A stretch of 64,000 nt of DNA from Verrucomicrobiaceae bacterium (GCA_016795465.1 JAEUHK010000131.1:47371-111370); one strand, 5' to 3'; positions 34,134 to 45,962 are shown, counted from the first letter of the stretch. Program-made: numbers and translations. The notes: generated by a model from the sequence alone, not told the origin.

Positions 34134-34370
34134 ATGACTGAAGTTCAAATCCGCAAAGGCGAACCCGTTGACCGCGCTCTCAAGCGTCTGAAGACCCGAC
34201 TTGAGATGGACGGCATCCTCGAAGAAGTCCGTCGCCTTCGCGCCTTCGAAACCCCCAAGGAGCGCTATCGCCGCAAGGCACGCGCCTCCGCCAAGCGTGG
34301 CAAGATCCGCTTCCGCTTCACGATGCCGAAGGCTCCTGAAGCTGCCGAAGCTCCTGCTGCCCAAGCTTAA
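34134..34370 (+). CDS. rpsU: 30S ribosomal protein S21
   Basis: A 78-residue protein with the S21 pattern: VQIRKGEPVDRALKRLKTRL at the start, RRLRAFETPKERYRRKARAS in the middle, and a very basic stretch to about residue 62, then an Ala/Pro/Glu tail. Component of the small ribosomal subunit involved in mRNA start-site selection. The ATG at 34134 follows the promoter above; an earlier in-frame ATG at 34044 would lie ahead of the promoter. The gene ends in front of a strong hairpin terminator. Confidence 0.95.
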   Translation: MTEVQIRKGEPVDRALKRLKTRLEMDGILEEVRRLRAFETPKERYRRKARASAKRGKIRFRFTMPKAPEAAEAPAAQA

Positions 34371-34404
34371 TTCATCACGAATCCTTTCCGACGCCGCCGT
34401 CAGC

Positions 34405-35475
<1,071 letters not shown>

Positions 35476-35482
35476 GGTCACC

Positions 35483-36715
35483 TCATTCAATCGTGATGCC
35501 CTCCCGCAGGGTGCGCTCCGCGGCCTCGGCGGCCGGTTCCCTTCGTGCGTGAATGCGGGCGAGCACCTGTCCGATCTGCACCTGCGTGCCTGTTTTGGCG
35601 ATTTGATCGCAGCCGACGGCAAAATCGACCGGGTCGCTGGCCTTCGAGCGACCTGCACCGAGGTTCAGCACGGCGAGACCGGTTTGATAAGCGTCCATGC
35701 GACGCAGCACGCCCGATGCCTCAGCACGCACTTCGCGAATGACGGGTGCCCGATGCACCTGCGCGAGCTTTTCGAGCTTCGAAACATCCCCGCCCTGCGC
35801 CTCGACAATCTCCTGAAACTTCCGCCAGGCCGAGCCATCGTGCAAAAACGTGCGCAAATGCTCGCGGGAGGAGATCGAGACCGCTCCGGCGAGGTTGAGG
35901 CAGATCTCTTCCAAATCGGCCGGCCCCCTGCCGTGAAGGCATTCGACAGCCTCAATGACCTCCAGCGCATTGCCCGCGGCATGACCCGTGGGCTCGTTCA
36001 TCTCGTTAATGTGCACGCTGGCCTTCAAACCGAGCACCTTGGCCGTGCTGACCATGCTTTGCGCCAACGCATTCGCATCGTCGTAGCTGCGCATGAAGGC
36101 ACCTGTGCCGTGCTTCACATCGAGAATCAGCCGATCAAGACCTTCAGCGAGTTTTTTGCTCAGGATGCTCGCCGTGATCAGCGGGATGCTGGGCACCGTG
36201 CCGGTCACATCACGCAGCGAGTAGAGTTTTTTGTCGGCGGGACAAATGCTGTCCGTCTGGCCGATGAGCACGCAGCCGGTCTTTTCGATCACGCGATGAA
36301 TCTCCGCCTCATCGAGCCGGGTGCGGAAGCCAGGAATCGACTCCAGCTTGTCCAAGGTGCCGCCGGTGATGCCGAGGCCACGCCCAGAAATCATCGGCAC
36401 CCAGGCCCCATCGCAGGCCAGCAGCGGCGCGATGATGAGCGAGGTTTTGTCGCCAATGCCACCCGTGGAATGCTTGTCGATGCGCATCGGCGCATGCGCG
36501 GGCCACTCCAGCGTGCTGCCGCTGTGCAGCATGGCCTCGGTGAGCGCGGCCGTTTCCTCCGCCGTCATGCCGCGGAAGTAGATGGCCATCGCGAGGGCAC
36601 TCATTTGGTAGTCCGGCATGTCGCCCTTCGTGAAGAGCTCGATCACGGCACGGATCTCCTCGCGGGTGAGCACCGCGCCATCGCGCTTCGATGCGATCAA
36701 GGAAGGAATATGCAT
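35483..36715 (-). CDS. deoA: Thymidine/pyrimidine-nucleoside phosphorylase
   Basis: Cleaves thymidine, deoxyuridine or uridine with phosphate to a base and (deoxy)ribose-1-phosphate. The PF00591 signature SGRGLGITGGTLDKLESIPGF and KHSTGGIGDKTSL (about residues 79-91) are present. N-terminal helical domain with DYQMSALAMAIYFRGM and C-terminal PYNP domain. 410 residues, somewhat short of the usual 435-440. The start ATG at 36715 begins directly with the helical N-domain. Lies 7 nt ahead of rlmN. Thymidine versus uridine specificity is not decided by sequence (could be pdp). Confidence 0.88.
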   Translation of the reverse strand: MHIPSLIASKRDGAVLTREEIRAVIELFTKGDMPDYQMSALAMAIYFRGMTAEETAALTEAMLHSGSTLEWPAHAPMRIDKHSTGGIGDKTSLIIAPLLACDGAWVPMISGRGLGITGGTLDKLESIPGFRTRLDEAEIHRVIEKTGCVLIGQTDSICPADKKLYSLRDVTGTVPSIPLITASILSKKLAEGLDRLILDVKHGTGAFMRSYDDANALAQSMVSTAKVLGLKASVHINEMNEPTGHAAGNALEVIEAVECLHGRGPADLEEICLNLAGAVSISSREHLRTFLHDGSAWRKFQEIVEAQGGDVSKLEKLAQVHRAPVIREVRAEASGVLRRMDAYQTGLAVLNLGAGRSKASDPVDFAVGCDQIAKTGTQVQIGQVLARIHARREPAAEAAERTLREGITIE

Positions 36716-36756
36716 GCCGCCATGATGCCGACGATCCGCCGCGAGTCCACCACCTC

Positions 36757-37650
36757 TCAGCGCATGCGCAGCGCGAGGTAGTTTCGTAGCGCCAACGAGT
36801 GCGATTCATCTGTCGGCAGGCTCAAGTAGTCGATCTGATGCTTGCGGAAGCCTTCTTTGAGATCGGTGGCGAATTGCTTCTGCACCTCGATGTAGCGTTG
36901 ACGCACGGTGGCGGGATCGAGGAGGAGGAAGTCCTCGTCGTTTTCGAGGTTCTCAAACCGCGCCCAGTTCCCAAACGGGAAGTCGATCTCATCGCGATCC
37001 CACAATTGCAGTGCGATGACCTCATGGCCCTTTTTGCGCAGGATGCCGACCGCCTTCAAGATGGCCGCTGGATCGTCAAAGAAGTCGCTGATGAGGATGA
37101 CGAGGCCGCGACGCTTCAGCCGCTGCGCCAGCGATTCGATGACCGGAGCGAGGCTGGTGTCCTTGCCGGGCTCCGTTTTGATCATCGTCTCAAGCAGGAC
37201 ATGCAGATGCGTGATCTTTGTGTGGCACGGAATCATATCGCGCACCTTGCTGTCGAAGGTGATGAGGCCCACGGCGTCCTGCTGGCTCATGAGCAAGTAA
37301 GCGAGCGAAGCGGCGAGCTTGCGGGCGTAGTCGAACTTCAGGATACCCTTGCCGCCGCGGTAATTCATGCTGCCGCTGGCATCGAGCACGATGGTGGCCC
37401 GAAGGTTCGTCTCCTCGTCGTATTCGCGGATGTAGAAGCGGTCGCTGCGGCCAAAGACCTTCCAGTCGAGCCGCCGGATCTCATCGCCCTGCACATAGGG
37501 ACGGTGCTGGCGGAATTCGACGCTGAACCCCTTGTGCGGCGACGCGTGATGCCCGGTGGTGAACCCCTCCACGACGGTGCGCGCGAAGAGCTGCAGGTGC
37601 TGCAGGCTTGTGATGTCTTCGGCGTGGAGGATGTCGGAGAGGGTGGCCAC
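36757..37650 (-). CDS. DUF58-domain protein
   Basis: A 297-residue protein of the DUF58 family with the von Willebrand-like fold. Recognised by YVQGDEIRRLDWKVFGRSD and the segment ATIVLDASGSMNYRG (a DxSxS metal-site motif at about residues 91-95). Such proteins accompany MoxR-type AAA ATPases, and one is encoded upstream on the same strand at 37796-38797. Together they probably form a chaperone-like pair for an envelope or metal-dependent process. Not secreted; no transmembrane segment. Confidence 0.88.
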   Translation of the reverse strand: MATLSDILHAEDITSLQHLQLFARTVVEGFTTGHHASPHKGFSVEFRQHRPYVQGDEIRRLDWKVFGRSDRFYIREYDEETNLRATIVLDASGSMNYRGGKGILKFDYARKLAASLAYLLMSQQDAVGLITFDSKVRDMIPCHTKITHLHVLLETMIKTEPGKDTSLAPVIESLAQRLKRRGLVILISDFFDDPAAILKAVGILRKKGHEVIALQLWDRDEIDFPFGNWARFENLENDEDFLLLDPATVRQRYIEVQKQFATDLKEGFRKHQIDYLSLPTDESHSLALRNYLALRMR

Positions 37651-37676
37651 GTTTGAGGGTGTCGCGGGGCGATTTT

Positions 37677-37774
37677 GACAGGATTAACGGGATTTCAGAG
37701 GGGATTCACAGGATTGGAATTTGGATCATTGGCTTCAATCCTGTTAATCCAGAAGCCATCTTGTGAATCCTGTC
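37677..37774. repeat. Nested inverted repeat with GACAGGATT arms between MoxR and DUF58 genes
   Basis: GACAGGATTAAC (37677-37688) pairs with GTGAATCCTGTC (37763-37774) with one mismatch, and inner arms GATTCACAGGATTG (37703-37716) and CAATCCTGTTAATC (37736-37749) with one mismatch. The 98-bp element is a long imperfect hairpin made of repeats of the octamer CAGGATTA or its complement. Likely a dispersed hairpin element (REP-like); it may also process or attenuate the mRNA spanning the two genes. Confidence 0.7.
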
Positions 37775-37795
37775 GAAAGAGAAGGGATCACGAGT

Positions 37796-38797
<1,002 letters not shown>

Positions 38798-38945
38798 GTG
38801 GGCGGGAAAGGGCGAAAGGCGTGCTCGGGACGAGGTATCGCGAGTGTGGCGGGGAACACGAGACCGCCAAGCAGGTTCTTTCCATCGTTTGCAGCCCTGA
38901 TGCGCCTCTTGCCAGTGATGAAAGGCGCACTACCCTCGCGTCCCC

Positions 38946-39773
38946 ATGCTCCTCTACCGCTCCTCCAACGGCATTTTCATCCAAAACGGCACCTCATGGC
39001 ACCTCGTGCCGGAAACTTCCTGGGACGATCTTTTCAATCGCAGCGGCCTCGCGGCCTATCTGGCTCAAATTGCCGCCTCCACGCCCGCGGTGGCCGCTCC
39101 CGCGGCGGAAACGATTTTGGCTCCGATCGGCAATCAAGAGGTCTGGGCGGCCGGGGTGACCTACTTCCGCAGCCGCACGGCCCGCATGGAGGAGTCGAAG
39201 GATGCCGGCGGCGGTAGTTTTTATGATCGCGTGTATGCTGCGGAGCGTCCGGAGATCTTCTTCAAAGCCACGCCGCAGCGTGTGGCGCATCCCGGTCAGG
39301 CCATGCATCTGCGTGGTGACTCGAAATGGATGGTGCCAGAGCCCGAGCTCACGCTCGCCATCAACTCCAGCGGCGAAATCATCGGCTGCACCGTCGGCAA
39401 CGACCTCTCCTGCCGCGATATCGAAGGCGAAAACCCGCTCTACCTGCCCCAGGCGAAATGCTTCAAGCTCTGCGCCGCGCTCGGTCCGGCCATCTTGATC
39501 CAAAGCGAGCCGCTCGCGCCAATCACACGCATCCACCTGCAAATCGACCGCGCTGGAGCCGCGGCCTTTGAAGGCGAGACGACACTCGCCCAGCTCAAGC
39601 GCACGCCATCCGAGCTCGCCGGCTTCCTTTTCCGCGACAACACCTTCCCCACCGGCACCTTCCTCATGACCGGCACCGGCATCGTCCCCGGCGATGAGTT
39701 CACGCTGAAGAGCGGTGATGTGGTGAAGATCACTATCGACGGCATTGGCACGCTGGCGAATCCGATGGCGTGA
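38946..39773 (+). CDS. Fumarylacetoacetate hydrolase family protein
   Basis: A 275-residue protein. The FAH fold is shown by VWAAGVTYFRSRTARMEES, MVPEPELTLAINSSGEIIG and GNDLSCRDIEGENPLYLPQAK; the metal-binding Glu-x-Glu pair is in EPEL. Such enzymes hydrolyse or hydrate acylpyruvates and related beta-diketo acids in aromatic or sugar catabolism; the exact substrate cannot be told. The N-terminal 60 residues are an unrelated beta-rich domain. 5 nt from the convergent glgX stop. Confidence 0.85.
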   Translation: MLLYRSSNGIFIQNGTSWHLVPETSWDDLFNRSGLAAYLAQIAASTPAVAAPAAETILAPIGNQEVWAAGVTYFRSRTARMEESKDAGGGSFYDRVYAAERPEIFFKATPQRVAHPGQAMHLRGDSKWMVPEPELTLAINSSGEIIGCTVGNDLSCRDIEGENPLYLPQAKCFKLCAALGPAILIQSEPLAPITRIHLQIDRAGAAAFEGETTLAQLKRTPSELAGFLFRDNTFPTGTFLMTGTGIVPGDEFTLKSGDVVKITIDGIGTLANPMA

Positions 39774-39778
39774 GTTGC

Positions 39779-41884
39779 TCAGCAGTAGTCAGGGCCCACT
39801 GCCGGACCTGACGAGAGCTCCAGGCACACGAGACTGGCACCTTCCACATGTACGGGGTTGAGCCCGTGGTGCGGTGAGGTGTCGGAAATCATGCCGGAGC
39901 TGTCGAACAGGAGCTTCCAGCGGGTCTCGGTGGTGCCGGGAAGCATCAAATCACTGCCGAGGCTGCCGCGATTGAAAAGCAGCACGAGCGGCGGCTCGCC
40001 ATCAATGCCATCCAGCAGGGCGCCGAAGTAGGTGCGGCTCGGATCATGCCATTCATCGTGGCAGAGCAGCGAGCCATTCCCCTCCAGCCAGGTCACATCG
40101 CGGAGGCCGGTGACTGGATTGAGACGTCCGTCGAAGTAATCGAGACGACGCAGCGTGCGACGGGTGCGACGCAGGCGGATCAGTTGCTTTGTGAAGGCGA
40201 GCATCGGCTCGTCGCAATCTGTCCAGTCGAGCCAGCTCAGTTCATTATCCTGGCAGTAAGCATTGTTGTTCCCCTGCTGCGTGCGGCCGCGTTCATCACC
40301 TGCATTGATGAAAGGCACGCCGGTGGAGAGCAGCAGTGTGCCCATGAGGCTGCGGCGGAGGCGGGCACGGGTGTCGAGCACCACCGGGTCATCGCTGGGG
40401 CCTTCGACACCGCAGTTCACGCTGTGATTGTGATCATCGCCATCGCGGTTTTCCTCGCCGTTGGCCAGGTTGTGCTTCCGCGAGTAGCTGACGAGATCGA
40501 GCAGCGTGAAGCCGTCGTGTGAGGTGATGAAGTTGATGCTCGCCAGCGGCGGGCGACCTGAGCCACCGTAAATGTCCTGGCTGCCGCAGAAGCGCTTGGC
40601 AAACTCCGCCGTGCTGTCGCTTTCGCCCCGCCAGAACTTCCGCACGGTGTCGCGGAACTTGCCGTTCAGCTCACGCCACGGAGCGGGAAAGCCACCGACC
40701 TGATAGCTGTCCATTTTGAAGATGTCCCAAGGCTCGGCGATGAGCTTCACACGGGACAAAACGGGATCTTGGGCCACCGCGGCCAAAAACGGCGCATGCT
40801 GGCTGAAGTGATCGTGCTCGTCACGAGCCACCGTGACGGCCAAATCGAAGCGGAAGCCATCCACATGCATTTCCGTGACCCAGTAGCGCAGGCTGTCGAG
40901 GATCAAACGCAGGCCCGCGGGCTTCGCCGAGTCCACCGAGTTGCCACAACCGGTGACGTTCAGGTAATTGTGATCCGCGTCCTGCCGGTAGTAAGTGGCA
41001 TCATCGAGCCCGCGGAAGAGCATCGTGGGGCCGCGTGGATCGCCCTCAGCGGTGTGATTGTAAACGACGTCGAGGATCACCTCGATGCCCGCGGCGTGCA
41101 GGGCCTTCACCATGCCCTTGAACTCGCGGAGCTGCTCCTGCGGATTGTGCGATGAGGCATACTCGCCATGCGGCGCGAAGAAGCCGAGCGTGTTGTAGCC
41201 CCAAAAGTTCGTCAGGTTGCGTTCGAGCAGGAAGGCATCGTCGAGATGCGCATGCACCGGGAGCAATTGCACCGCGGTGACACCTAGCTCGCGGAGGTAA
41301 TTCGTCACCAGCGGATTCGCGAGCCCGGCGTAGGTGCCGCGCAGATGCGTGGGCAGGTCCGGGTGCGTCTGCGTGAAGCCTTTCACATGCAGCTCATAGA
41401 TCACCGTGTCTTGCCACGGCGTGTGCAATGGCCGGTCGCCCTGCCAGTCAAAGCTCTCATCCACCACCACGCTCTTCAGCGCCTGCGAGCCGTTGTCGAT
41501 GCTGCCCGGTGGATGCAGCGGATCCGGCGTGACGAGCAGGTGTTCCGCCGCGTCTGGCAATCCCGCCACTGATCTTGCATAAGGATCGAGCAGCAGCTTC
41601 TTCGCGTTGAAACGTTGTCCCATCTCCGGATGCCACGGGCCATGCGCCCGATAGCCATACAGCGTGCCCGGAGCCGCCGCTCGCACCGTGACATGCCACA
41701 GGTGGCTTTCCGCCTTTCGCATGCGGACGCGGCCGATCTCCCGGCGAGCATCGGCGGGATCGTAGAGACACAAATCCATCGCTTCCGCGTGTTGCGAGAA
41801 CACGACAAAGCATGTGCCCTCCGGTGTGAAGGTCACGCCGGGTATGAGAGGCTCGATGGAGGAAAAAGAAACGGGCGGCAGCAT
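39779..41884 (-). CDS. glgX: Glycogen debranching enzyme GlgX
   Basis: A 701-residue member of GH13, cleaving alpha-1,6 branches of phosphorylase limit glycogen. N-terminal CBM48-like segment (FTPEGTCFVVFSQHAEAMDLCLYD, residues about 18-41), then the TIM barrel with catalytic motifs: GIEVILDVVYNHTAEG, VDGFRFDLAVTV (nucleophile Asp), LIAEPWD (acid/base Glu) and FITSHDGFTL. The C-terminal beta domain follows. Length matches the GlgX family. Starch or glycogen use fits a nucleotidyltransferase gene nearby. Confidence 0.95.
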   Translation of the reverse strand: MLPPVSFSSIEPLIPGVTFTPEGTCFVVFSQHAEAMDLCLYDPADARREIGRVRMRKAESHLWHVTVRAAAPGTLYGYRAHGPWHPEMGQRFNAKKLLLDPYARSVAGLPDAAEHLLVTPDPLHPPGSIDNGSQALKSVVVDESFDWQGDRPLHTPWQDTVIYELHVKGFTQTHPDLPTHLRGTYAGLANPLVTNYLRELGVTAVQLLPVHAHLDDAFLLERNLTNFWGYNTLGFFAPHGEYASSHNPQEQLREFKGMVKALHAAGIEVILDVVYNHTAEGDPRGPTMLFRGLDDATYYRQDADHNYLNVTGCGNSVDSAKPAGLRLILDSLRYWVTEMHVDGFRFDLAVTVARDEHDHFSQHAPFLAAVAQDPVLSRVKLIAEPWDIFKMDSYQVGGFPAPWRELNGKFRDTVRKFWRGESDSTAEFAKRFCGSQDIYGGSGRPPLASINFITSHDGFTLLDLVSYSRKHNLANGEENRDGDDHNHSVNCGVEGPSDDPVVLDTRARLRRSLMGTLLLSTGVPFINAGDERGRTQQGNNNAYCQDNELSWLDWTDCDEPMLAFTKQLIRLRRTRRTLRRLDYFDGRLNPVTGLRDVTWLEGNGSLLCHDEWHDPSRTYFGALLDGIDGEPPLVLLFNRGSLGSDLMLPGTTETRWKLLFDSSGMISDTSPHHGLNPVHVEGASLVCLELSSGPAVGPDYC

Positions 41885-41951
41885 GAGGGCGATCAGGAGG
41901 TCAAAATGTCAAAAAGGCATGAGAGCAGGCTTTTGACCACTTCTTGATCCA

Positions 41952-42863
41952 TCATCCCCACAGCGACTCCGGATACACACTCTTGTCCACCAGTTCGCGG
42001 ATCGAGCGGACGACATCCGGCTTGTCGTCCGGGTAGGTCACGCCGAACCACGAGTCGTTCGATTCCAGCACACGCACATCGGCGATGCCGTTCTTGATGA
42101 GAGTGTCCACTTCCTTCGGCACATAGCACTCGGCCTTCAGATCGCTGCCGCGTTCCTTCATGAACTCGGCGAAAGCGGCCCGCAGACGGGCGAAGATGTC
42201 CGGCATGAAGCCGAAGAAGTTCATCGAGACCACTTCATTGCCAGTTAGCGGCACGAAAGCACCCTCCACCTCGCGGTTTTCGGCTCCGGTGGCCGTTTTG
42301 AAGATCTTCGTCATCTCGGTGACATCGGCCAGCATGCCATCGGCGCCGCGAGTGCACACGCCGCGGGCCACGCTGCCGTGCTCGGAGAGCGTGTTGCGCA
42401 GGTAGTAGCCCACCATCGAGTAGTGGCTCTTGCCATCGGCGGGACGAGGCGAGGTCAAATCGGCCGCCATCTTCTGGTAGGCGTCCTTGCCATAGAAGTC
42501 GTCGGCATTGATCATGAGGAAGGGCTCATGCACGACCTTTTCGGCCGCGAGCAACGCATGCGTGGTGCCCCAGGGCTTCGTGCGACCTTCCGGCACGGTG
42601 AAACCTTCCGGCAGGTCGTTCAGGTCCTGAAACGCATAATCCACGGCGATGCGGCTGGCGAAGCGGGAACCGATCTGATCTTTGAAAAGCTGCTCAAAGT
42701 CCCGGCGGATCACGAAGACCACCTTGCCGAAGCCGGCACGGATCGCGTCAAACACCGAGTAATCGAGCATCACCTCCCCGCTCGGCCCCATGGCATCGAG
42801 TTGTTTCAGGCCGCCGTAACGGCTGCCCATGCCGGCAGCGAGGATGAGGAGAGTCGGTTTCAT
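41952..42863 (-). CDS. Sugar-nucleotide nucleotidyltransferase (GT-A fold)
   Basis: A 303-residue nucleotidyltransferase. The NTP-binding motif LAAGMGSRYGGLKQL begins at residue 8, and the segment FLMINADDFYGKDAYQ holds the metal-binding Asp. The closest known group includes UTP/dTTP-sugar pyrophosphorylases of unspecified sugar. Start at 42863 is the first ATG before the strand-1 motif; an upstream start at 42920 would add a low-complexity leader. Downstream of glgX on the same strand, 67 nt apart, so a role in storage or envelope sugar metabolism is plausible. Confidence 0.85.
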   Translation of the reverse strand: MKPTLLILAAGMGSRYGGLKQLDAMGPSGEVMLDYSVFDAIRAGFGKVVFVIRRDFEQLFKDQIGSRFASRIAVDYAFQDLNDLPEGFTVPEGRTKPWGTTHALLAAEKVVHEPFLMINADDFYGKDAYQKMAADLTSPRPADGKSHYSMVGYYLRNTLSEHGSVARGVCTRGADGMLADVTEMTKIFKTATGAENREVEGAFVPLTGNEVVSMNFFGFMPDIFARLRAAFAEFMKERGSDLKAECYVPKEVDTLIKNGIADVRVLESNDSWFGVTYPDDKPDVVRSIRELVDKSVYPESLWG

Positions 42864-42935
42864 GCGTGGTGGTAGGTGAAGGAAAGCCGAAACTGTCCGC
42901 CGGGCCGGATGGGGTTTCAAGTTTCAAACAGCACC

Positions 42936-43385
42936 TCATTCGAGGACCATCTGCGCCGGATCGATTTCCAGCTCGACCGTCACGCCATAGCCGAGATCAT
43001 CGATCCAAGGTGCCAGCACCTCCAGCACGTCCGCTGATTGGAAGTGCTCGGGCTTCGTTTCGGGATGCGGCAGGTAGATCAGTGCCTCGTGCGATCGGCC
43101 ACCATGCCGCAGCCGGGCCTCAAAAAAGGAAAACGTCTCCGCAGGCTCCACCGGATGCCATTGGAGCCTCTCAAACGTCCGCCACGGTCGCAGCACGCGA
43201 TACTGCCGCGGGGCGATGGACACATTCAGCGTGCTCGGATGATATCTGCTCAAATCCAGGCCCAGCTTCGCAAAGTGCGGTGCCTGCATCGCCAACGTCC
43301 CGCCGGGGAAACGCGGATCACCATTCAAACCCGAAGCAACACGATGCCCGCGCACGATACGGACGGAGTGAGCAGGCCAGGACAT
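42936..43385 (-). CDS. Conserved hypothetical protein
   Basis: A 149-residue soluble protein with no transmembrane or signal region. The segments DPRFPGGTLAMQAP and YHPSTLNVSIAPRQY give a beta-barrel impression, reminiscent of CTP-dependent riboflavin kinase-like (DUF120) cradle-loop barrels, but this is a weak resemblance. PHPETKPEHFQ is a distinctive segment. It follows the nucleotidyltransferase gene by 72 nt on the same strand; the M16 gene is 24 nt away on the other side. Role unknown. Confidence 0.55.
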   Translation of the reverse strand: MSWPAHSVRIVRGHRVASGLNGDPRFPGGTLAMQAPHFAKLGLDLSRYHPSTLNVSIAPRQYRVLRPWRTFERLQWHPVEPAETFSFFEARLRHGGRSHEALIYLPHPETKPEHFQSADVLEVLAPWIDDLGYGVTVELEIDPAQMVLE

Positions 43386-43409
43386 TGTCGAGATGGGTGT
43401 TGATACTAC

Positions 43410-45962
43410 TCACTTCGGCAGCACGCGGACGATGAAGGCCTTCTTTTCGCCGAAGTATTTGGCGGCGATGCGCTGGATTTCTTTGGCGCTGATGTCGGCC
43501 ATGATGCCGGGGAGTTTTTGGAAGTAGTCCCAGCCGCGGCCATTCAGCTCGTGCCAGGCGAGGCTGTCGGCCATGCCGGGATTGCCTTGCTGGGCTCGCA
43601 GCCAGGAACTGCGCCAGGTGACGCGGGCGCGGTCGATCTCGTCGGTGTGGAGGCCGTTGGCGGCGAGGTCGTTGATCTGCGCCATGAGCTCTTTCTCGGC
43701 CTGTTTGACCTTCTTCGGATCGGTGCCGACGTAGAAGTAGAAGGCTCCGGCACCCATGGCGGCAAAGTTTTGCGCCCCGATGTAGTAGGCGAGGCCGAGT
43801 TCTTCGCGGATGCGATTGAAGAGGCGGCTGCCCATGTCGCTGCAGGCTTCATCAATGAGGCTGAGGGCATGCACATCGCGGTCTTCGAGGCCGACGGTGC
43901 GGAAACCGACGACGAGCACGGCTTGTTCTTTGTCGAGATGCTCGGTCCACGCGGCGGGTTTGGCGCTGGCGTGGTAGGTGCGGCTGTGGGTGCTGTGGCG
44001 CGGGCCTTTGGGAAGCTTCGCAAAGGCCTTCTCGACCTGCTTTTTGACCTCGGTGGCCTTCACATCGCCGAAGACGGAGAGGACGCCGTTGTGCGTGGCA
44101 AAGCTGGCGCGGATCATGTCGCGGCAATCGCTGAGCTTGAGGCTGGCGACGGTTTGCTCGTTGCCGAGGGCGGTGCGGTGAAAGGGCTGGCCGGCGAAGA
44201 TCTCGCGGCGTGCTTTGCGCAGCGCGACAGTGAGCGGGTCCTCTTTTTCTTCGAGGATGCTGGCCTGCTGGCGCTTCTTCACATCGGCGAGGCTGCTGGC
44301 GGGCAGCGCAGGATTCAAAATGAGGTCCGAGAGAAGGTCGAGCGCGTCATCTTCATCGCCGCGCATGACATCGGCACCGACGATGAAGCGATGCGCGTCC
44401 GCGTTGCAGGTTAGCGAGCCGCCGCGGTTCTCCAAATCGGCAGCGATCTCGGTGGCGCTGCGCTTTTTGGTGCCCTTGAGCATCATGTGCGCGGAGATTT
44501 GCGTGACTCCGGCCGTGAGGTCGGTTTCGGCGGGCACACCGGCGAGAAAGTTCGCCCGGATGCTGACGAGCGGCAGACGTGGGTTTTCGCCGACGACGAG
44601 CTTGAGGCCGTTTTTGAGCGTGAAGGCCTGAATCTCGGCGTGGGAGCCTTCGGAGCTGTTTGGTATGCTTTTTGCGTTTTCGACCTCGGGGCCGACAAGG
44701 ACGGTGGAGATCGCTTCAGGTAGCAAATAGCGCCGCGCGACCTCGCGGATCGCATCGGGCGTGAGGGCGCTGATGGCGGCGAGATACTGGCGCTGATAAT
44801 CGAGCGATCCGGCGAGCAACCAACCATGGCCGAGCGAGCTGGCCTGGCCTTTCACGGTGGTGAGCGTGCGAATCTGGCTGCTGAGCGTGGCGCGGACGGC
44901 TTTGTCGAGCTCGGGGCGACCTGGACCGGTGCGGCGCATCTGCTCGACGACCTGCGTCATGCTCTCGCGGAGCTTCGCGGTGTCCGCGGGATTGCATTCG
45001 GCCTCGACAGTGAAGAGACCGCACTCGGCGGCACACCACGCACCGGCCCACACCCAATGCGCGAGGGCTTTTTTCTCGCGCAGTTCCTGATATAAACGCG
45101 AGCTGCGGCCGCTGCCGAGCAGGAAGGCGAGCACGTCGAGCGCGGCTTTGTCCGCATGGCTCTCGCCGGGGATCTGCCAGCCAAAGGCCACGCGGGTGAG
45201 ATCGGTGGTGAAGTTCTTCGCGGCGTAGCGGTTACCTTGCTGGCGAGGTTCCTGCGGCAGCAGCGCCGGATCAAAGGCGCGGCGTTTCCAGGTGCCGAAG
45301 TGCTTCTTCACGGCTTCGAGGACCTCGTCGGTCTTCACATCGCCGGCGATGACGACGAAGGCGTTGTTTGGCACATAGTGACGCTGCACAAAGCCCGCCA
45401 CATCGGGTCGGGTGATTTGGTCAAAGACTTCGCGATGGCCGATGATCGGATGCCGCAGCGGATGCTGGCGGAAGACGGTGCCCATGAGCAGGTGCTGCGT
45501 GACATCGCCGGGATCGTCGTGGCCCATCGCCATCTCGCGGCGGATGACATCCATCTCGCGGGTGAGCTCGTCGCCATCGAGTTTTGAGTGGCGCACCATG
45601 TCAGCGAGGATGTCGAGGTAGCCCTCGGTGTGCTCGGCGAGGCCGTCGATCCAGTAAACGGTGCGGTTGAAGGTCGTGTAGGCATTCACATAGCCGCCGA
45701 GCGCCTGGATGCCCTGCGAGATCTGCGCGGCCTCACGCTTCTCCGTGCCTTTGAAGAGCATGTGTTCCACGCAATGCGCGATGCCGGCGCCGGTGTGCTG
45801 TTCTTCCTGCAACGAGCCCGCCTTGATCCACACCTGCACGCTGACCAGCGGATGCGCGGCGTCTTCACGCACGAGGACTTCGAGGCCGTTCGGTAGCGTG
45901 GTGACGCTGGCATTGGAGGGCGGGACGGTGAGAGCGGGCTTCGAGGTGGAAAGACGGGGCAT
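43410..45962 (-). CDS. M16-family zinc peptidase, two tandem domains
   Basis: An 850-residue protein with two pitrilysin-type halves. The first carries the inverted zinc motif HCVEHMLFKG (about residues 56-65) and a downstream Glu; the second half, from about residue 435, has the same fold without an intact HxxEH (the matching stretch reads ISAHMMLKGTKK). This is the usual layout of M16 peptidases, with one catalytic and one inactive domain. The start at 45962 (MPRLSTSKP) is preferred over 46052 as the extra 30 residues are Pro/Ser-rich and overlap the divergent Uma2 gene's start. No signal peptide is clear, so location is uncertain. Confidence 0.92.
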   Translation of the reverse strand: MPRLSTSKPALTVPPSNASVTTLPNGLEVLVREDAAHPLVSVQVWIKAGSLQEEQHTGAGIAHCVEHMLFKGTEKREAAQISQGIQALGGYVNAYTTFNRTVYWIDGLAEHTEGYLDILADMVRHSKLDGDELTREMDVIRREMAMGHDDPGDVTQHLLMGTVFRQHPLRHPIIGHREVFDQITRPDVAGFVQRHYVPNNAFVVIAGDVKTDEVLEAVKKHFGTWKRRAFDPALLPQEPRQQGNRYAAKNFTTDLTRVAFGWQIPGESHADKAALDVLAFLLGSGRSSRLYQELREKKALAHWVWAGAWCAAECGLFTVEAECNPADTAKLRESMTQVVEQMRRTGPGRPELDKAVRATLSSQIRTLTTVKGQASSLGHGWLLAGSLDYQRQYLAAISALTPDAIREVARRYLLPEAISTVLVGPEVENAKSIPNSSEGSHAEIQAFTLKNGLKLVVGENPRLPLVSIRANFLAGVPAETDLTAGVTQISAHMMLKGTKKRSATEIAADLENRGGSLTCNADAHRFIVGADVMRGDEDDALDLLSDLILNPALPASSLADVKKRQQASILEEKEDPLTVALRKARREIFAGQPFHRTALGNEQTVASLKLSDCRDMIRASFATHNGVLSVFGDVKATEVKKQVEKAFAKLPKGPRHSTHSRTYHASAKPAAWTEHLDKEQAVLVVGFRTVGLEDRDVHALSLIDEACSDMGSRLFNRIREELGLAYYIGAQNFAAMGAGAFYFYVGTDPKKVKQAEKELMAQINDLAANGLHTDEIDRARVTWRSSWLRAQQGNPGMADSLAWHELNGRGWDYFQKLPGIMADISAKEIQRIAAKYFGEKKAFIVRVLPK

